A DNA stretch of 64,000 bases from Prostheceraeus crozeri (Eukaryota > Platyhelminthes > Polycladida > Euryleptidae). The position numbers and the translations under genes are program-made. The notes under the pieces are model-generated. The model was not told the origin of the DNA, ran no database searches, and saw only the letters and a list, made by a program, of their open reading frames with translations. The stretch lies in NCBI GenBank assembly GCA_907163375.1, contig CAJQUW010014725.1, positions 186,001-250,000 of the forward strand, written 5' to 3'. This document shows positions 12,001-20,893 of this stretch, in pieces; within the stretch, counting starts at the first letter, position 1; the number at the start of each line of letters is the position of its first letter.

Positions 12001-12984
12001 AAATTTTATTTATTTATCGGTATGAAAGTTAAAAAAGTTCATAGCGGTGTGAAGTTCACTCAAAAGCCCTGGTTAAGAACGTTCATCGACATGAATTCCC
12101 AAAAGAGAGCTCAGTCAAGAACTGATTTTGAAAAGTCATTTTACAAGTTGAAGAATAACTCTTTATATGGCAAGACAATGGAAAATGTAAGACGAAGGAG
12201 AAAATTCAAATTAGTTAATAGTGTTGAGCAATGTCAAAAATTATCAAATCATCCACTCTATGTTCAGCATAAGATCTTCGATGAAGATCTAGTTGGCATG
12301 GAAATGTACAAGCCTTCAATAATGTTGAATAAATTAATTTATGTTGGTCAAGCAGTTCTTGATTATAGCAAGTTGGAAATGTATCAACTATTTTACAATG
12401 ATTTAAAAAGATGTCCACTGATAAATAGAACGCGACTTTGTGGCGGTGACACTGACAGTTTTTTCCTATGTCTATACACCTCACCTTCTGTCCGTCTGGA
12501 GGACATACTTCTATACTTTGGTGAAAAATTTGACTCTTCAAACTATGATGTACATCACCGACTATATTGAACTGCAAACAGAGCTAGGTTGGGCTGTTTT
12601 AAGGATGAGTGTGCGGGAAAGTTGCTTGAGGAAATGATCTTATTAAAACCGAAAATGTATTCAATGAAATATCTAGATTCATCTTGTCACAGCATCAAAC
12701 GTGCAAAAGGAGTTCAGAGAGCTGCAGTTAAAAAACTACAACATAATGATTATAGGACCGTGTAATACAGTGAAATGGATACAAGTGAAGAAATGACAGT
12801 AATTAACTCGAAAAACCACTTAGTTACTACAAAATCATTTAGGAAGCGAGGACTTTCACTCTGGGAGGATAAGCGCTGTTGGTTAAATAAAAATTTGTCA
12901 CTACCATATGGACACTATAGCTTGGGACTTCCCCCACCTTCAAAAAGAAGGAGAATCCTTCCTGCTATAGGTGATGTAGAATAA
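9091..12984 (+). pseudogene. Polinton protein-primed DNA polymerase B (pPolB)
   Basis: Family B, protein-primed DNA polymerase that would replicate the element from its termini. Order: two C2H2-type fingers at the N-terminus (CSKCGKSF...H, CSKCPYQT...H), a third near 9388, and another C2H2-like finger (CDRCTQSF...H) near 10308. Then come the 3'-5' exonuclease motif I (YADIECYIG), an endonuclease VII/HNH-like zinc insertion (VRDHDHITGKYR ... CSKCNLRL), exo II (FHNFKNYDSHIV) and exo III (YLKLDVLLLADIFE). Polymerase motifs follow: SYIDVNNLYGSSL (motif A), KNNSLYGKTMENV (motif B) and GGDTDSFF (motif C, catalytic DTD). The C-terminal end has DKRCWLNKN...PYGHYS. The gene is broken by about three breaks. 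No clear ATG precedes the first finger, so the start is unresolved. Confidence 0.93.
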
Positions 12985-13244
12985 GTCTAAATAGATTCAA
13001 CAAGGTAATTTACAAGTAAACTAACCAATCGTCACATCTTCCTGCTTAGTTATGCTTACTAATATATAGGTAGTCTAAACACAAAATGAAATTTCTACAT
13101 TTTTCCGATGTGTAGAAATTATTACTAAAATATAGGTAGTCTTATTATGAATTTAAGACATAGCACTCAACATCATTCCGATATGTTGAGATGTTAAATA
13201 GCAAACTTTATGCAAACAGATGAATTAGGTTTATATTTGAAAAC
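12985..13244. other. Polinton intergenic spacer with a short duplicated motif
   Basis: AT-rich spacer between pPolB and the next ORF. The unit 'tatataggtagtct' recurs as 'aatataggtagtct' (around 13062-13077 and 13127-13142), each close to a 'cattttccgatgtgtagaaat' or 'catcattccgatatgttgag' type segment. This could be a duplicated promoter or termination signal; function unknown. Confidence 0.4.
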
Positions 13245-13805
13245 ATGCCTCATTACACTAGAACATGGAAACTAAACGACTTACAAAGCGTTCACATAAC
13301 AAATTCTAAGAAAGTAGTCTTTCGTCACTCAATAGCAAATAATGGTGGAATACATCGTGGCGTTTGCATTAGCCTTGACGCATTATCTTCACTGAAAGAC
13401 TTCGCTGATCTGATTGACAACCATAAGACACGGATGAAGATTCCCCTCGATCAAAAGGTATGGATAAAGTGTGACTCTACCGTCAAGCTGTACGTCTGTT
13501 CACCAAAGAGAGAAGATATTGACTATCGATTTTTCCGTTTCAGTGACGTCACATGGAGAAACTTTACAAAAGAGATACTACCACATATGATTTCATTTAT
13601 TAAGGATGGAGGACATCAAGCGGATGCAAGTCGTGAATCGCATGTTAACTACAAAAGTAAACTAAAAACTCAATCTTCAAGAAATCGAGCGGAACATTCC
13701 CAATCGAAAGCAATGGTTATTAATAAAACACAAGATGAAGCCGACAACGAATCTACATCTGGGAAGACCCTCAATGTTAACATGGAGGATACAGAGGAAG
13801 GATAA
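13245..13805 (+). CDS. Polinton accessory ORF, possible PC4-like DNA-binding protein
   Basis: Open frame of 186 residues starting MPHYTRTWKLNDL. Residues about 22-55 (KKVVFRHSIANNGG...GVCISLDALSSLKDF) follow the pattern of the PC4/p15 single-stranded DNA-binding domain: a basic strand with R, a glycine turn, then 'GISL....W..L'. A second beta-like stretch (KLYVCSPKREDIDYRFFRF) follows. The C-terminal 60 residues are polar, charged and low-complexity. It lies between pPolB and the TBP-like ORF, whose frame overlaps its 3' end. The PC4 call is pattern-based and weak; a Polinton-specific protein of unknown function is the alternative. Confidence 0.5.
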   Translation: MPHYTRTWKLNDLQSVHITNSKKVVFRHSIANNGGIHRGVCISLDALSSLKDFADLIDNHKTRMKIPLDQKVWIKCDSTVKLYVCSPKREDIDYRFFRFSDVTWRNFTKEILPHMISFIKDGGHQADASRESHVNYKSKLKTQSSRNRAEHSQSKAMVINKTQDEADNESTSGKTLNVNMEDTEEG

Positions 13806-14175
13806 ATATGTGACTATCCTATTCTTTCCAAATGGAACAATCCAGTGTGTTGGTGGCTTCACTGATGGTGATCTACCATATCTACATTCTACGTTGGAAA
13901 ATTTACTTAGTGACTCATTATCTGAATGGGAAGTGAAGACAATGACTGTGTTATGTGAATTGAACTATCATTATGACTTTCGTAAAGTCACATCATCAAA
14001 TAATCTCACTTATGAAGTGGAACTATTTCCAGCAGCACAGATGACTAACTGGCACCCATATCATGTTCATGTATTCCATAATGGAAAGATTGTGATAACC
14101 GGCATTAAAGACATAAATGATGTTCCTCCCATCCTATGTGATTTGAGAAAAATATTTGTGAAATCTACATTGTAG
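13735..14175 (+). CDS. Polinton ORF with TATA-binding-protein-like repeats
   Basis: Frame of 146 residues with two sub-repeats that resemble the saddle fold of TATA-binding protein. The first is TILFFPNGTIQCVGGFTDGD (compare TBP 'ALIFSSGKMVCTGAKSE'). The second is YEVELFPAAQM, then VHVFHNGKIVITGIKDIND (compare 'YEPELFPGLIY' and 'LLIFVSGKVVLTGAK'). The conserved 'Y-E-x-E-L-F-P' and 'G-K-[IV]-V-[IL]-T-G' signatures are visible. TBP homologues occur in some large DNA viruses. In a Polinton such a protein would most simply act in transcription of the element, which is inference. The residues before about position 25 overlap the 3' end of the preceding ORF and are not TBP-like. It is the last rightward gene before the convergent poly(A) signals. 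Confidence 0.6.
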   Translation: MKPTTNLHLGRPSMLTWRIQRKDKYVTILFFPNGTIQCVGGFTDGDLPYLHSTLENLLSDSLSEWEVKTMTVLCELNYHYDFRKVTSSNNLTYEVELFPAAQMTNWHPYHVHVFHNGKIVITGIKDINDVPPILCDLRKIFVKSTL

Positions 14176-14294
14176 CTATGTAAATATTTAGAAAAGAACT
14201 GTATATTTGTAAATACATATTGAAATGAAAACATGTTTTGCTTTCCCTCTAAACCCAACGATTTGGAACATAAAACAAGGATATTTACATATAA

Positions 14295-14308
14295 AATAAA
14301 ACTTTATT
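14295..14308. terminator. Overlapping convergent poly(A) signals
   Basis: AATAAA on the plus strand (14295-14300) lies next to TTTATT (14303-14308), which reads AATAAA on the minus strand. The rightward TBP-like ORF ends at 14175 and the leftward protease ORF ends at 14307. Both transcription units therefore appear to finish within about 15 bp. Confidence 0.55.
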
Positions 14309-14768
14309 ACAAAACAGTTTCAATATACTTTGTAAGAATTACATCATTTTTATAGCAGTCTTTCGAAAAAAGTTGTAAAACACTTTTACAGTTATTTTTC
14401 AATGGTCTCTCGTTGATGAAATATAGCACATAACCGCCGCACATGACAGATACATTGCTTTGGAGTGGAAACGATGTAACTTTCTTAATCGTCCAGGAGA
14501 ACCTATTCATCCATAGTGCAATGTCATGTAAGCGAGGTAGATTAAGAGAGTCAAAATATTCAGCCACTTTATAGCGATTGATGTACACTGCAACCCAATG
14601 TTTACCAGGAAGATTGTTGCTGTCCGTATTGATGATAAGCGAACAAGGATAGAAAGGAATTGAATTAGGTAAATTATCTCTAGAAAAGACATCAAGAAAT
14701 ATTGACTTGGAGTAGGGATGAGCATTTCCCATTTTCCTCAAGATTTGTACGTTGCTTAAGTTACTCAT
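14307..14768 (-). CDS. Polinton adenain-like cysteine protease
   Basis: Maturation protease of the adenovirus-protease/Ulp1 fold (family C5-like), expected to cleave capsid and core precursors. 153 residues, open throughout. Catalytic His lies in GKHWVAVYINRYKVAEYFDS (residues about 55-74), with the acidic partner in the YFDS strand. The nucleophile Cys lies in SNVSVMCGGYVLYFI (residues about 104-118), preceded by the glutamine of LQSN that forms the oxyanion hole. Length is below adenovirus adenain (about 200) but normal for Polintons. Its 5' end overlaps the major capsid ORF by 4 bp (14765-14768), as in compact viral gene arrays. Confidence 0.9.
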   Translation of the reverse strand: MSNLSNVQILRKMGNAHPYSKSIFLDVFSRDNLPNSIPFYPCSLIINTDSNNLPGKHWVAVYINRYKVAEYFDSLNLPRLHDIALWMNRFSWTIKKVTSFPLQSNVSVMCGGYVLYFINERPLKNNCKSVLQLFSKDCYKNDVILTKYIETVL

Positions 14769-16048
14769 CTCTGATAGCTGACAGTTACGTCTCGCATTCT
14801 CGTTATTTCAACTTTGCTATCATAGATAGCATAAATGAGGCAAGTAATTGTTTTCTTCAAAGGTGACTCAAATGACACCTCTAGTCGTAGATTACCAGGC
14901 TTTGTAACTCCTACGCTTTCACCGCCTAGATCTGCATCTGCTGTGAGATTGTATATAATGAAGAAGTAACCATTTTTATACATATCCATTGTAATTCCAT
15001 TTGAATCATCCGTGTTAAACATGCCCAGTGCAGTGAAAGTAGAACCATATTCACGTGCAAATTTGCCCTCTTTAGAATTAGGCTCATAAGCTTTGCAAGC
15101 AACAAATTTTCCATCCTGATAGAGTGCTAGTTTACTAACGTTAAAGTGTTGGAAATTAAATGGATTCTTTTCAAAAGCACCAATAAATGACTCATTTTCC
15201 ACAAATGTGATATACACCGCCTTCGGCATCGCAGTGGGAAAAAGATTTGGGTAGGCATGAGAGTATGATCCCGCACCAATTGTGAAGTTTGTTAACACAC
15301 TGTGATTAACTGGATATATTGCATTGCTTTTCCTCAATCCTGTTGCATGCTCGTTGATGACTGACGGGTTCATTGTTACTCTCCTTACATTGAGTATGGC
15401 ACTACTTATGTTGATTTGATAGTTCGTAGCTCCAAAAGCCATTAACGCGAACTCAGGATTTGCACGAATAAATTTTATTTGCATTTTAACCTGTGATAGT
15501 AGATATCTAGATTGACGAAGGAAATCAAGATAGACAGGTCCTTTCAAGTATAATTCCTTTGAATCTGCTGTCAATTCCATTCGTTTTTTTAAACCTCCAT
15601 TTGAAACCTCATCAAATTTCCCTTGCTGATCATCATACCAGCCGGCAACTTGCAAGTGTGACTGTTTAGCTTGCTTCTGAAATTGCGTCATTGTATTTAT
15701 GTATGCTCCATAGGGATATGCTCGATCCCCTCCTTCAATCTGTTTGTCATTCAATATTAAATACACATCTGAGAATAGACTGGCAATAGGAAGATTTGTC
15801 AATCCCACTTTATCCTTAGTTGAATCAATATTGGTACCATCAGTCTTCTTAATTTGTATACACAATTCTAAATCAATGGATTGACAGTCAATATAATCTT
15901 GAGGATTAGCAGGTATATCAAACTGAATAGGCTGTTGGTTATCATCGATATTTGTTGTGGGGACTATATCAACAATAGTTGAGGAAACAATGTCAGTTTG
16001 ATGAGGCGGTGAATCAAAGAAACACAAAGCCGAATTGATACTCTGCAT
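14765..16048 (-). CDS. Polinton major capsid protein (double jelly-roll)
   Basis: Major capsid of the PRD1/adenovirus lineage, 427 residues, open throughout. Family look: N-terminal MQSINSALCFFDSPPHQTDI, the IQFDIPANPQDYID segment, LFSDVYLILNDKQIEGG, a long central beta-rich region, NPFNFQHFNVSKLALYQDG, and a C-terminal beta segment (NLRLEVSFESPLKKTITCLIYAIYDS). This arrangement is the one often annotated in animals as 'F54H12.2-like' uncharacterised proteins, which are Polinton capsids. It sits between the protease and the small basic core gene, the usual Polinton late block. Confidence 0.9.
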   Translation of the reverse strand: MQSINSALCFFDSPPHQTDIVSSTIVDIVPTTNIDDNQQPIQFDIPANPQDYIDCQSIDLELCIQIKKTDGTNIDSTKDKVGLTNLPIASLFSDVYLILNDKQIEGGDRAYPYGAYINTMTQFQKQAKQSHLQVAGWYDDQQGKFDEVSNGGLKKRMELTADSKELYLKGPVYLDFLRQSRYLLSQVKMQIKFIRANPEFALMAFGATNYQINISSAILNVRRVTMNPSVINEHATGLRKSNAIYPVNHSVLTNFTIGAGSYSHAYPNLFPTAMPKAVYITFVENESFIGAFEKNPFNFQHFNVSKLALYQDGKFVACKAYEPNSKEGKFAREYGSTFTALGMFNTDDSNGITMDMYKNGYFFIIYNLTADADLGGESVGVTKPGNLRLEVSFESPLKKTITCLIYAIYDSKVEITRMRDVTVSYQR

Positions 16049-16058
16049 CGTATTAGCT

Positions 16059-16541
16059 TTACAAATATGTTGTCTTCCTTCGTTTTGACTTGTTTCCAGT
16101 CGCTATGGAATTTCGTTTGCGCTTTCTTGCTTTCACACGACGTCTTGATTTAGAACGTGCTGCTCTGGTGGGCTTTTTACTTCTCCTACGCCTTTGCTTA
16201 GTAACTCAGCCTGATCCAACTTGTCTTGACTTCCTACGTTTCTTCCGAACTGTACGCCTCGTCTTTGTTAAATCATCTAATGCGTCTATGGCAGATTGCT
16301 GTGCACGCAATTTCATAGATTCACCGATATTCTCCCCTTGAAGTGCATCAGCTGCAACATTTGCACCAAAGTCTAAAGCTCTGTTTCCAACCGCTTCATG
16401 AATGGTACGCCATACTTTTTGAGTGTTGGGAGAACTATACGTCTTAGTGCACCGAATATGCCTCCTCCAACTTGTCGTCTACCTCCAACAAACACGGGAT
16501 AGCCTCTCTGATAGGATGGACCACTGTAAATGCCTGACATT
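16059..16541 (-). pseudogene. Polinton small basic core-like protein
   Basis: Region between the major and minor capsid genes. On the minus strand it starts MSGIYSGPSYQRGYPVF, continues with a glycine-rich RRQVGGGIFGALRRI segment and a helical part (NVAADALQGENIGESM), and ends in a very Arg/Lys/Ser-rich tail (RRRSKKPTRAARSKSRRRV). That layout resembles adenovirus core or cement proteins (pVI/pVII/pX type), which bind DNA or membranes inside the virion. The copy is broken, with about two breaks. The plus-strand open frame at 16090-16341 is its antisense shadow. Confidence 0.6.
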
Positions 16542-16583
16542 ATGTCCTGTAGATAATTATAGATCCCACAATAGCGTAAAGCC

Positions 16584-18188
16584 TTAATCTCGTGTCCTGA
16601 TGTGTATTGTTAAAACAGTAACACCACCACAGAATGGTACTACTTCACCTGTGTCATCATGAATTGATATGTCAATTCTATTGATGACATTTCTGCTCAT
16701 TGGTACATACATCGTGTTAATAAATTCTCGATTGATTAGTTGCTTCCTTACGGATGAGAGAGGAAATGTGCGCAGAAGTGGGGCCTCAATGTCGCCAACC
16801 CTTGTATATTCAATAATGTTACAATAGACGTATAAGTTACTTATATCACGCTCTAGTGATGGGACTGTATCGCCTATTGATGTGCCTTCATAAATAGTTG
16901 ATTTTGAGAATCCCAATGTGGACGTTAACACGCTATCCAGCTTGATAAGAGAGTTCTTCCCTACCTTAAGAATCATGCGTTTCTTATGTGGATCATAAGA
17001 AAAGTGATATTCATCTGCATCAAGGTAATCTACACCAAACTCATTTAACTTTGTACACAATTCAGATGGCGTTTTCAAGCTTTCAATGTTCAAATTAACT
17101 CTTTTTACAAGTTCACTGGAAGTAGACAATTCATCACCCAATATGTCTTCGCTGTATACGTGGATATCCCATGAAGCATTTGTTGATGCTTTGAGTTTAG
17201 AAGAGGACAATTGAACCTTGAATGTATCATTTCACACTGTCAACCAAGGTGCGCTTTCAAGGCCCTTAAACATCCCAATCATTTCAGATCCGAATTCAAT
17301 AACAGCGGACTCAGACTTTTCCAATGGTGTCTTTTTAGTAAAAACAATAAATTCTGCCTCCGTTTCAACAGTAAATAAAGTTACTTTCTCTTTCTTATAT
17401 TCACATGTCATTAACGTTTCTGGCACTGATCCTTGAAACTTTCTTGCAAAGTCTTCAACACTTCTAATGACCTCAAATTTATTTTTTACTCGGATGCTCC
17501 TTTTTTGTAATGCATACAATGGCACAATTCTACATTTAAAATCAGTGACTTTCCTCTCCGAATTCCACCCACGTCCATTGTACCAATACCTTGATGAGAA
17601 AGTTGTTCTGGAATATCCAAAAGTATGACTCAAATCTTTACCTAATACAAGAAGAACATGCTTCCCTTCCTTCATCAATTTTGTTGACCCCTTTATGACT
17701 GGTTTGTAGAATTTATTCAAAGTCAGCTTGAAGAGATCATTTATTCGTTCAAACATTCTACCGATTTCCTTTTCTGTATCTTGCAAGCTCATTGTGGGAA
17801 CCTTAGAATCAAAAGTTGACGTTGCAAATGCCTTTTGAATTTTAATCATGTTTTGGACAGATGGTAAATATGTTGAAAAAGGATGTAAAGTTAGATGATG
17901 AAAAGCCCATGTACCATGTAGACTATTGTGAAATATGCGAAAACAATCATCCTTCTCTCGTACTTCTTTATGTAATTCAAAATAATTGTTTTTTAGCAAA
18001 CTGATATCGTTGTAATAAGTAATTTCAGTTAGAGCAACTTGATGGGGTTCATGCAGAGTAATTGGATTAGCGAATTCAACAGAGTATAGAGATGGTTTGT
18101 TACTTGGGAATATCTTGGGGTTGCTATTGCTTGGAAGAATGATGTTGAAGTTAGTAGACATGTTGACCTCATATATGTAAGAAGTCAC
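16584..18188 (-). pseudogene. Polinton penton-like minor capsid protein
   Basis: Single jelly-roll vertex protein of the virion. The N-terminal part starts near 18188-18161 and carries the family opening FNIILPSNSNPKIFPSNKPS and HEPHQVALTEITYYND. The C-terminal part carries NLYVYCNIIEYTRVGDIEAP, LLRTFPL and, at the end, 'I.I.IHDDTGEVVPF.GGVTVLTIHIR'. These are the signatures of Polinton and adintovirus pentons. The gene is broken (about one break). It lies between the core-like gene and the integrase. Confidence 0.82.
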
Positions 18189-18222
18189 ATGCTATATTAG
18201 CTTAAAAGTTACGAGTGTCTCC

Positions 18223-19353
18223 CTACTCCACATTTTGTAGATCCTGGTGCGTTATCCAGATATTGAATGAATCAGGATATCCTTTCCATTTAATTAGATA
18301 TTTCCTTTGATTGCCATGACCTTTCCTCCTAATTATTTTGTCAATCATATACACCTCTTCACTTCTGTCTACTACTTGCAATTCATAAGAGTAAAATTTT
18401 CCTTCAATTGGATTGCCATGGTAATCTATTAATTTATACATGGTGGGTCTAAATTTTGTATTTACTTCATCTACAAAAAACTCTTCTTCAGTCCAAGTAG
18501 GTAGATACCCCTTCTCAAATGTAGACTTAACCTTTGAAATCCGAACTCTATCACCAACATTAATTTTCTTTTCATTGGAAATGTTTTTCGCTTTCTTATC
18601 ATACAATCGAAGCCATACATCCATCGCATTATCTGGGGTAACATCAACAGGTTTCATCTTAATGATTCGATGGTAGCTTTCATTGTAATTCTGAACAAAT
18701 TTCTGCAGCTCACCTATCCAAACATGTGTATTTTTTGCAGTGAAATAGCGCCATATTTTTGTCTTCAGTGTGCGATTGAACCTCTCAACCATGGCAGCTT
18801 TATAAGCACTTTTGACACTAAACAATTCCACATTATGACTTTTAAGGAGACTTCGAACATGAGAGTTTTCGAATTCCTTCCCTTGATCGGTCTGTATTCT
18901 TTGTGGAACACGCCCCTCATCGAAAATGCTTTGAAAAGCCGCTTCAACTTCTGGTCCTCGTTTAGATTTCAGCGCACGTGCCCAAGCATAGCGAGATAAA
19001 ATATCTATTACGGTTAAGATGTATTTATAGCCATCATTGTACTGTGATATCTGTTGCATGTCAGCCAAGTCTGCTTGCCGTTGACTATCTATATTGTTAA
19101 CAACATATTTTCTCGTTGGAAACCGCTGTCTCGCATTTTTGTGAAGAGTGTAAGTCGGTTGACTCCTTAACCACTTCTTGACTTTCTCTATTCCCACACC
19201 TGCTGCACGAGCTAGAACCTCCGGACGACTGAAACTTGCGGGGTGATTTAAGTCGTAATAAATCTTCCTCAGCTTCACGGCTGTACTCATCGTCTTTGTT
19301 CTGATTTGCACGCGTATTACTCGCACAGCAACTGCTAACACAATTGATATCAA
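18223..19353 (-). CDS. Polinton retroviral-type integrase with chromodomain
   Basis: Integrase that would insert the element and make the 6-bp duplication. The true start is probably the Met at 19290 (MSTAVKLRKIYYDLNHPASF), typical for Polinton integrases; the upstream 21 residues look non-coding. The rve catalytic core has D in QADLADMQQ, D in IQTDQGKEFEN and E in AAMVERFNRTLKTKIW (D,D-35-E). At the C-terminus is a chromodomain with YMIDKIIRRKG, KYLIKWKGYPDSFNIWI and a final helix. In Metaviridae such domains steer integration by binding histone marks, so target choice by chromatin is plausible. Open throughout. Confidence 0.92.
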   Translation of the reverse strand: MISIVLAVAVRVIRVQIRTKTMSTAVKLRKIYYDLNHPASFSRPEVLARAAGVGIEKVKKWLRSQPTYTLHKNARQRFPTRKYVVNNIDSQRQADLADMQQISQYNDGYKYILTVIDILSRYAWARALKSKRGPEVEAAFQSIFDEGRVPQRIQTDQGKEFENSHVRSLLKSHNVELFSVKSAYKAAMVERFNRTLKTKIWRYFTAKNTHVWIGELQKFVQNYNESYHRIIKMKPVDVTPDNAMDVWLRLYDKKAKNISNEKKINVGDRVRISKVKSTFEKGYLPTWTEEEFFVDEVNTKFRPTMYKLIDYHGNPIEGKFYSYELQVVDRSEEVYMIDKIIRRKGHGNQRKYLIKWKGYPDSFNIWITHQDLQNVE

Positions 19354-19457
19354 CCTCTATGCCCTCTTATGCTTTACCTTCGAGCGCAGATTTCAAACAA
19401 CAGCAAAATTTTTGTAACGACATCATATGAGAGAGGCAAGGCTTAATTCATATTTGC

Positions 19458-20108
19458 TTAATATTTACTATACTCCTTCGCAACACGCATTGAGCGCCTA
19501 GTAGCTCTTTTTGGTTGAAGATCATCGGGATCATGAAGCTCTCGCTTGACCGCCATCGTGGGTGTTTTACTTTTTGTTTCATCTTGTAAGTGACCCTTGT
19601 CCAACTCATTCACAGTCGGTCCTCCAATAATATTATGTGGTACATTTTGATCAGATAAAATTTTCTGAAAATATGACCACCCTTGTGGTGCACCTAGTTT
19701 TCGCCTTACATCTCTGACAGCATATTGCAGAAGGTCATCTATGTGACTATTTCTAATAACATCACCAGTTGTTTCATTTATTATTTCCCCTCTTTCATTG
19801 AACTTCACATGTGGATCAATGAAGTCAAATAATCGCTCAGCGCGCACACGATATGGTCGAGGTTTTGACAAGGTTATAAATCGTCGCAACTTATCACGAA
19901 TCTGTCGCCTCTCATCAATGTTTTCAGCTGCTAACTGCATTCGTCGATAGGGATCCTTAATCTTCTGAATTTCCATATCCTTTTGTGTTAGTTCCTTAAG
20001 TTGATTCGTAATAGGTTGATCTATATTTTTGACTTCTTGTGCACTTTGTAATGTAGTCAATTGTATATACTCCTCTTGAGGAATGACTACCATCTTTGAA
20101 TACGACAT
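19458..20108 (-). CDS. Polinton conserved ORF, coiled-coil, unknown function
   Basis: 216 residues, open throughout. It starts MSYSKMVVIPQEEYIQLTTL. Residues 30-75 are heptad-like and charged (KELTQKDMEIQKIKDPYRRM), so probably coiled-coil. A mid region follows (LFDFIDPHVKFNERGEI, NSHIDDLLQYAVRDVRRK). The tail is basic (KRATRRSMRVAKEYSKY). It lies between integrase and ATPase, where Polintons commonly carry an uncharacterised protein of this size; a virion or DNA-associated role is only a guess. Confidence 0.7.
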   Translation of the reverse strand: MSYSKMVVIPQEEYIQLTTLQSAQEVKNIDQPITNQLKELTQKDMEIQKIKDPYRRMQLAAENIDERRQIRDKLRRFITLSKPRPYRVRAERLFDFIDPHVKFNERGEIINETTGDVIRNSHIDDLLQYAVRDVRRKLGAPQGWSYFQKILSDQNVPHNIIGGPTVNELDKGHLQDETKSKTPTMAVKRELHDPDDLQPKRATRRSMRVAKEYSKY

Positions 20109-20149
20109 GTTTGTAATAATAATAAGGCAACAAAGTACATTGCTTAAAA

Positions 20150-20785
20150 CTAGCTGTGAACCGAGTAAACTGTCATTGGTTCAACGGAATTAGGTATGAT
20201 ATTAGTTCGAAATCGAAGTCGTTCCGGACATTCCTGGGTTAGATCAATAAATAGATAGCCATGTGGTTTCTTAGTTACATCTTCATATATTTTTGAAAGA
20301 ACTTTAGGTTGTTGAGGTAATATCTGTCTACTGAGATGATGTATCTGACTGCTGTCTCTTGGATTTTTAAATATTGCCAAATAATGTGTATTCAAACTTC
20401 TAGTTCTTTGCTCTTTCCCTCCATCAAAAATGTTTTGGGTGATATAGATTATGAAGGCTTCCCTATGATGTGCTGTCTGAATAAACATTTCAGTTACATC
20501 CTTTGAAGATTTGCTTTCACGCAATAGATCATCTAGCACAATTAAGTCACCTGCTTTGATGTCTTCAGTTGTCGGTAACCCTTGCTTCACATCATAACCT
20601 TTCTGGCGAAGTGCAGAATGTAGTTGTGGTTGAAATATGCCATAACACCATTTAACTCTTTTAATTTCTTTATTAAACATCTCATTTCTAAATTGTAGTA
20701 ATTGAGTTACAAAAGTAGTTTTACCGGACTGACTTGGTCCGGCCACACACATTGTGCGATCAGTGAATAGGCGAAAATCTGTCAT
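20150..20785 (-). CDS. Polinton FtsK/HerA (A32-like) genome-packaging ATPase
   Basis: P-loop ATPase of the HerA-FtsK superfamily that pumps DNA into the capsid. 211 residues, open throughout. Walker A is GPSQSGKTTF (residues about 16-25), Walker B is DLIVLDDLL (about 78-86), followed by the sensor region IIYITQNIF (Thr-Gln-Asn, as in A32-type ATPases). The Arg-rich C-terminal segment ERLRFRTNIIP is also usual. Size fits Polinton ATPases. Confidence 0.92.
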   Translation of the reverse strand: MTDFRLFTDRTMCVAGPSQSGKTTFVTQLLQFRNEMFNKEIKRVKWCYGIFQPQLHSALRQKGYDVKQGLPTTEDIKAGDLIVLDDLLRESKSSKDVTEMFIQTAHHREAFIIYITQNIFDGGKEQRTRSLNTHYLAIFKNPRDSSQIHHLSRQILPQQPKVLSKIYEDVTKKPHGYLFIDLTQECPERLRFRTNIIPNSVEPMTVYSVHS

Positions 20786-20893
20786 CCTGAAATTTCAAAA
20801 GCTTTAAAGACCAACACCCACCAGTTTGCTTAGAATAAAACAAGTCATGTTCCATAACAACTTTATTTACATTTAGAAACTTTCATTTCACAT

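Noticed and set aside
12215-12577. 120-residue minus-strand frame
   Set aside because: Antisense shadow of the polymerase catalytic region.
13549-13556. TGACGTCA palindrome inside the PC4-like ORF
   Set aside because: A perfect CRE, but within a coding frame and not followed by a TATA box or gene start; not counted as a promoter.
16090-16341. 83-residue plus-strand frame, Leu/Arg/Phe-rich
   Set aside because: Antisense of the Lys/Arg-rich core-like gene; composition is explained by the opposite strand.
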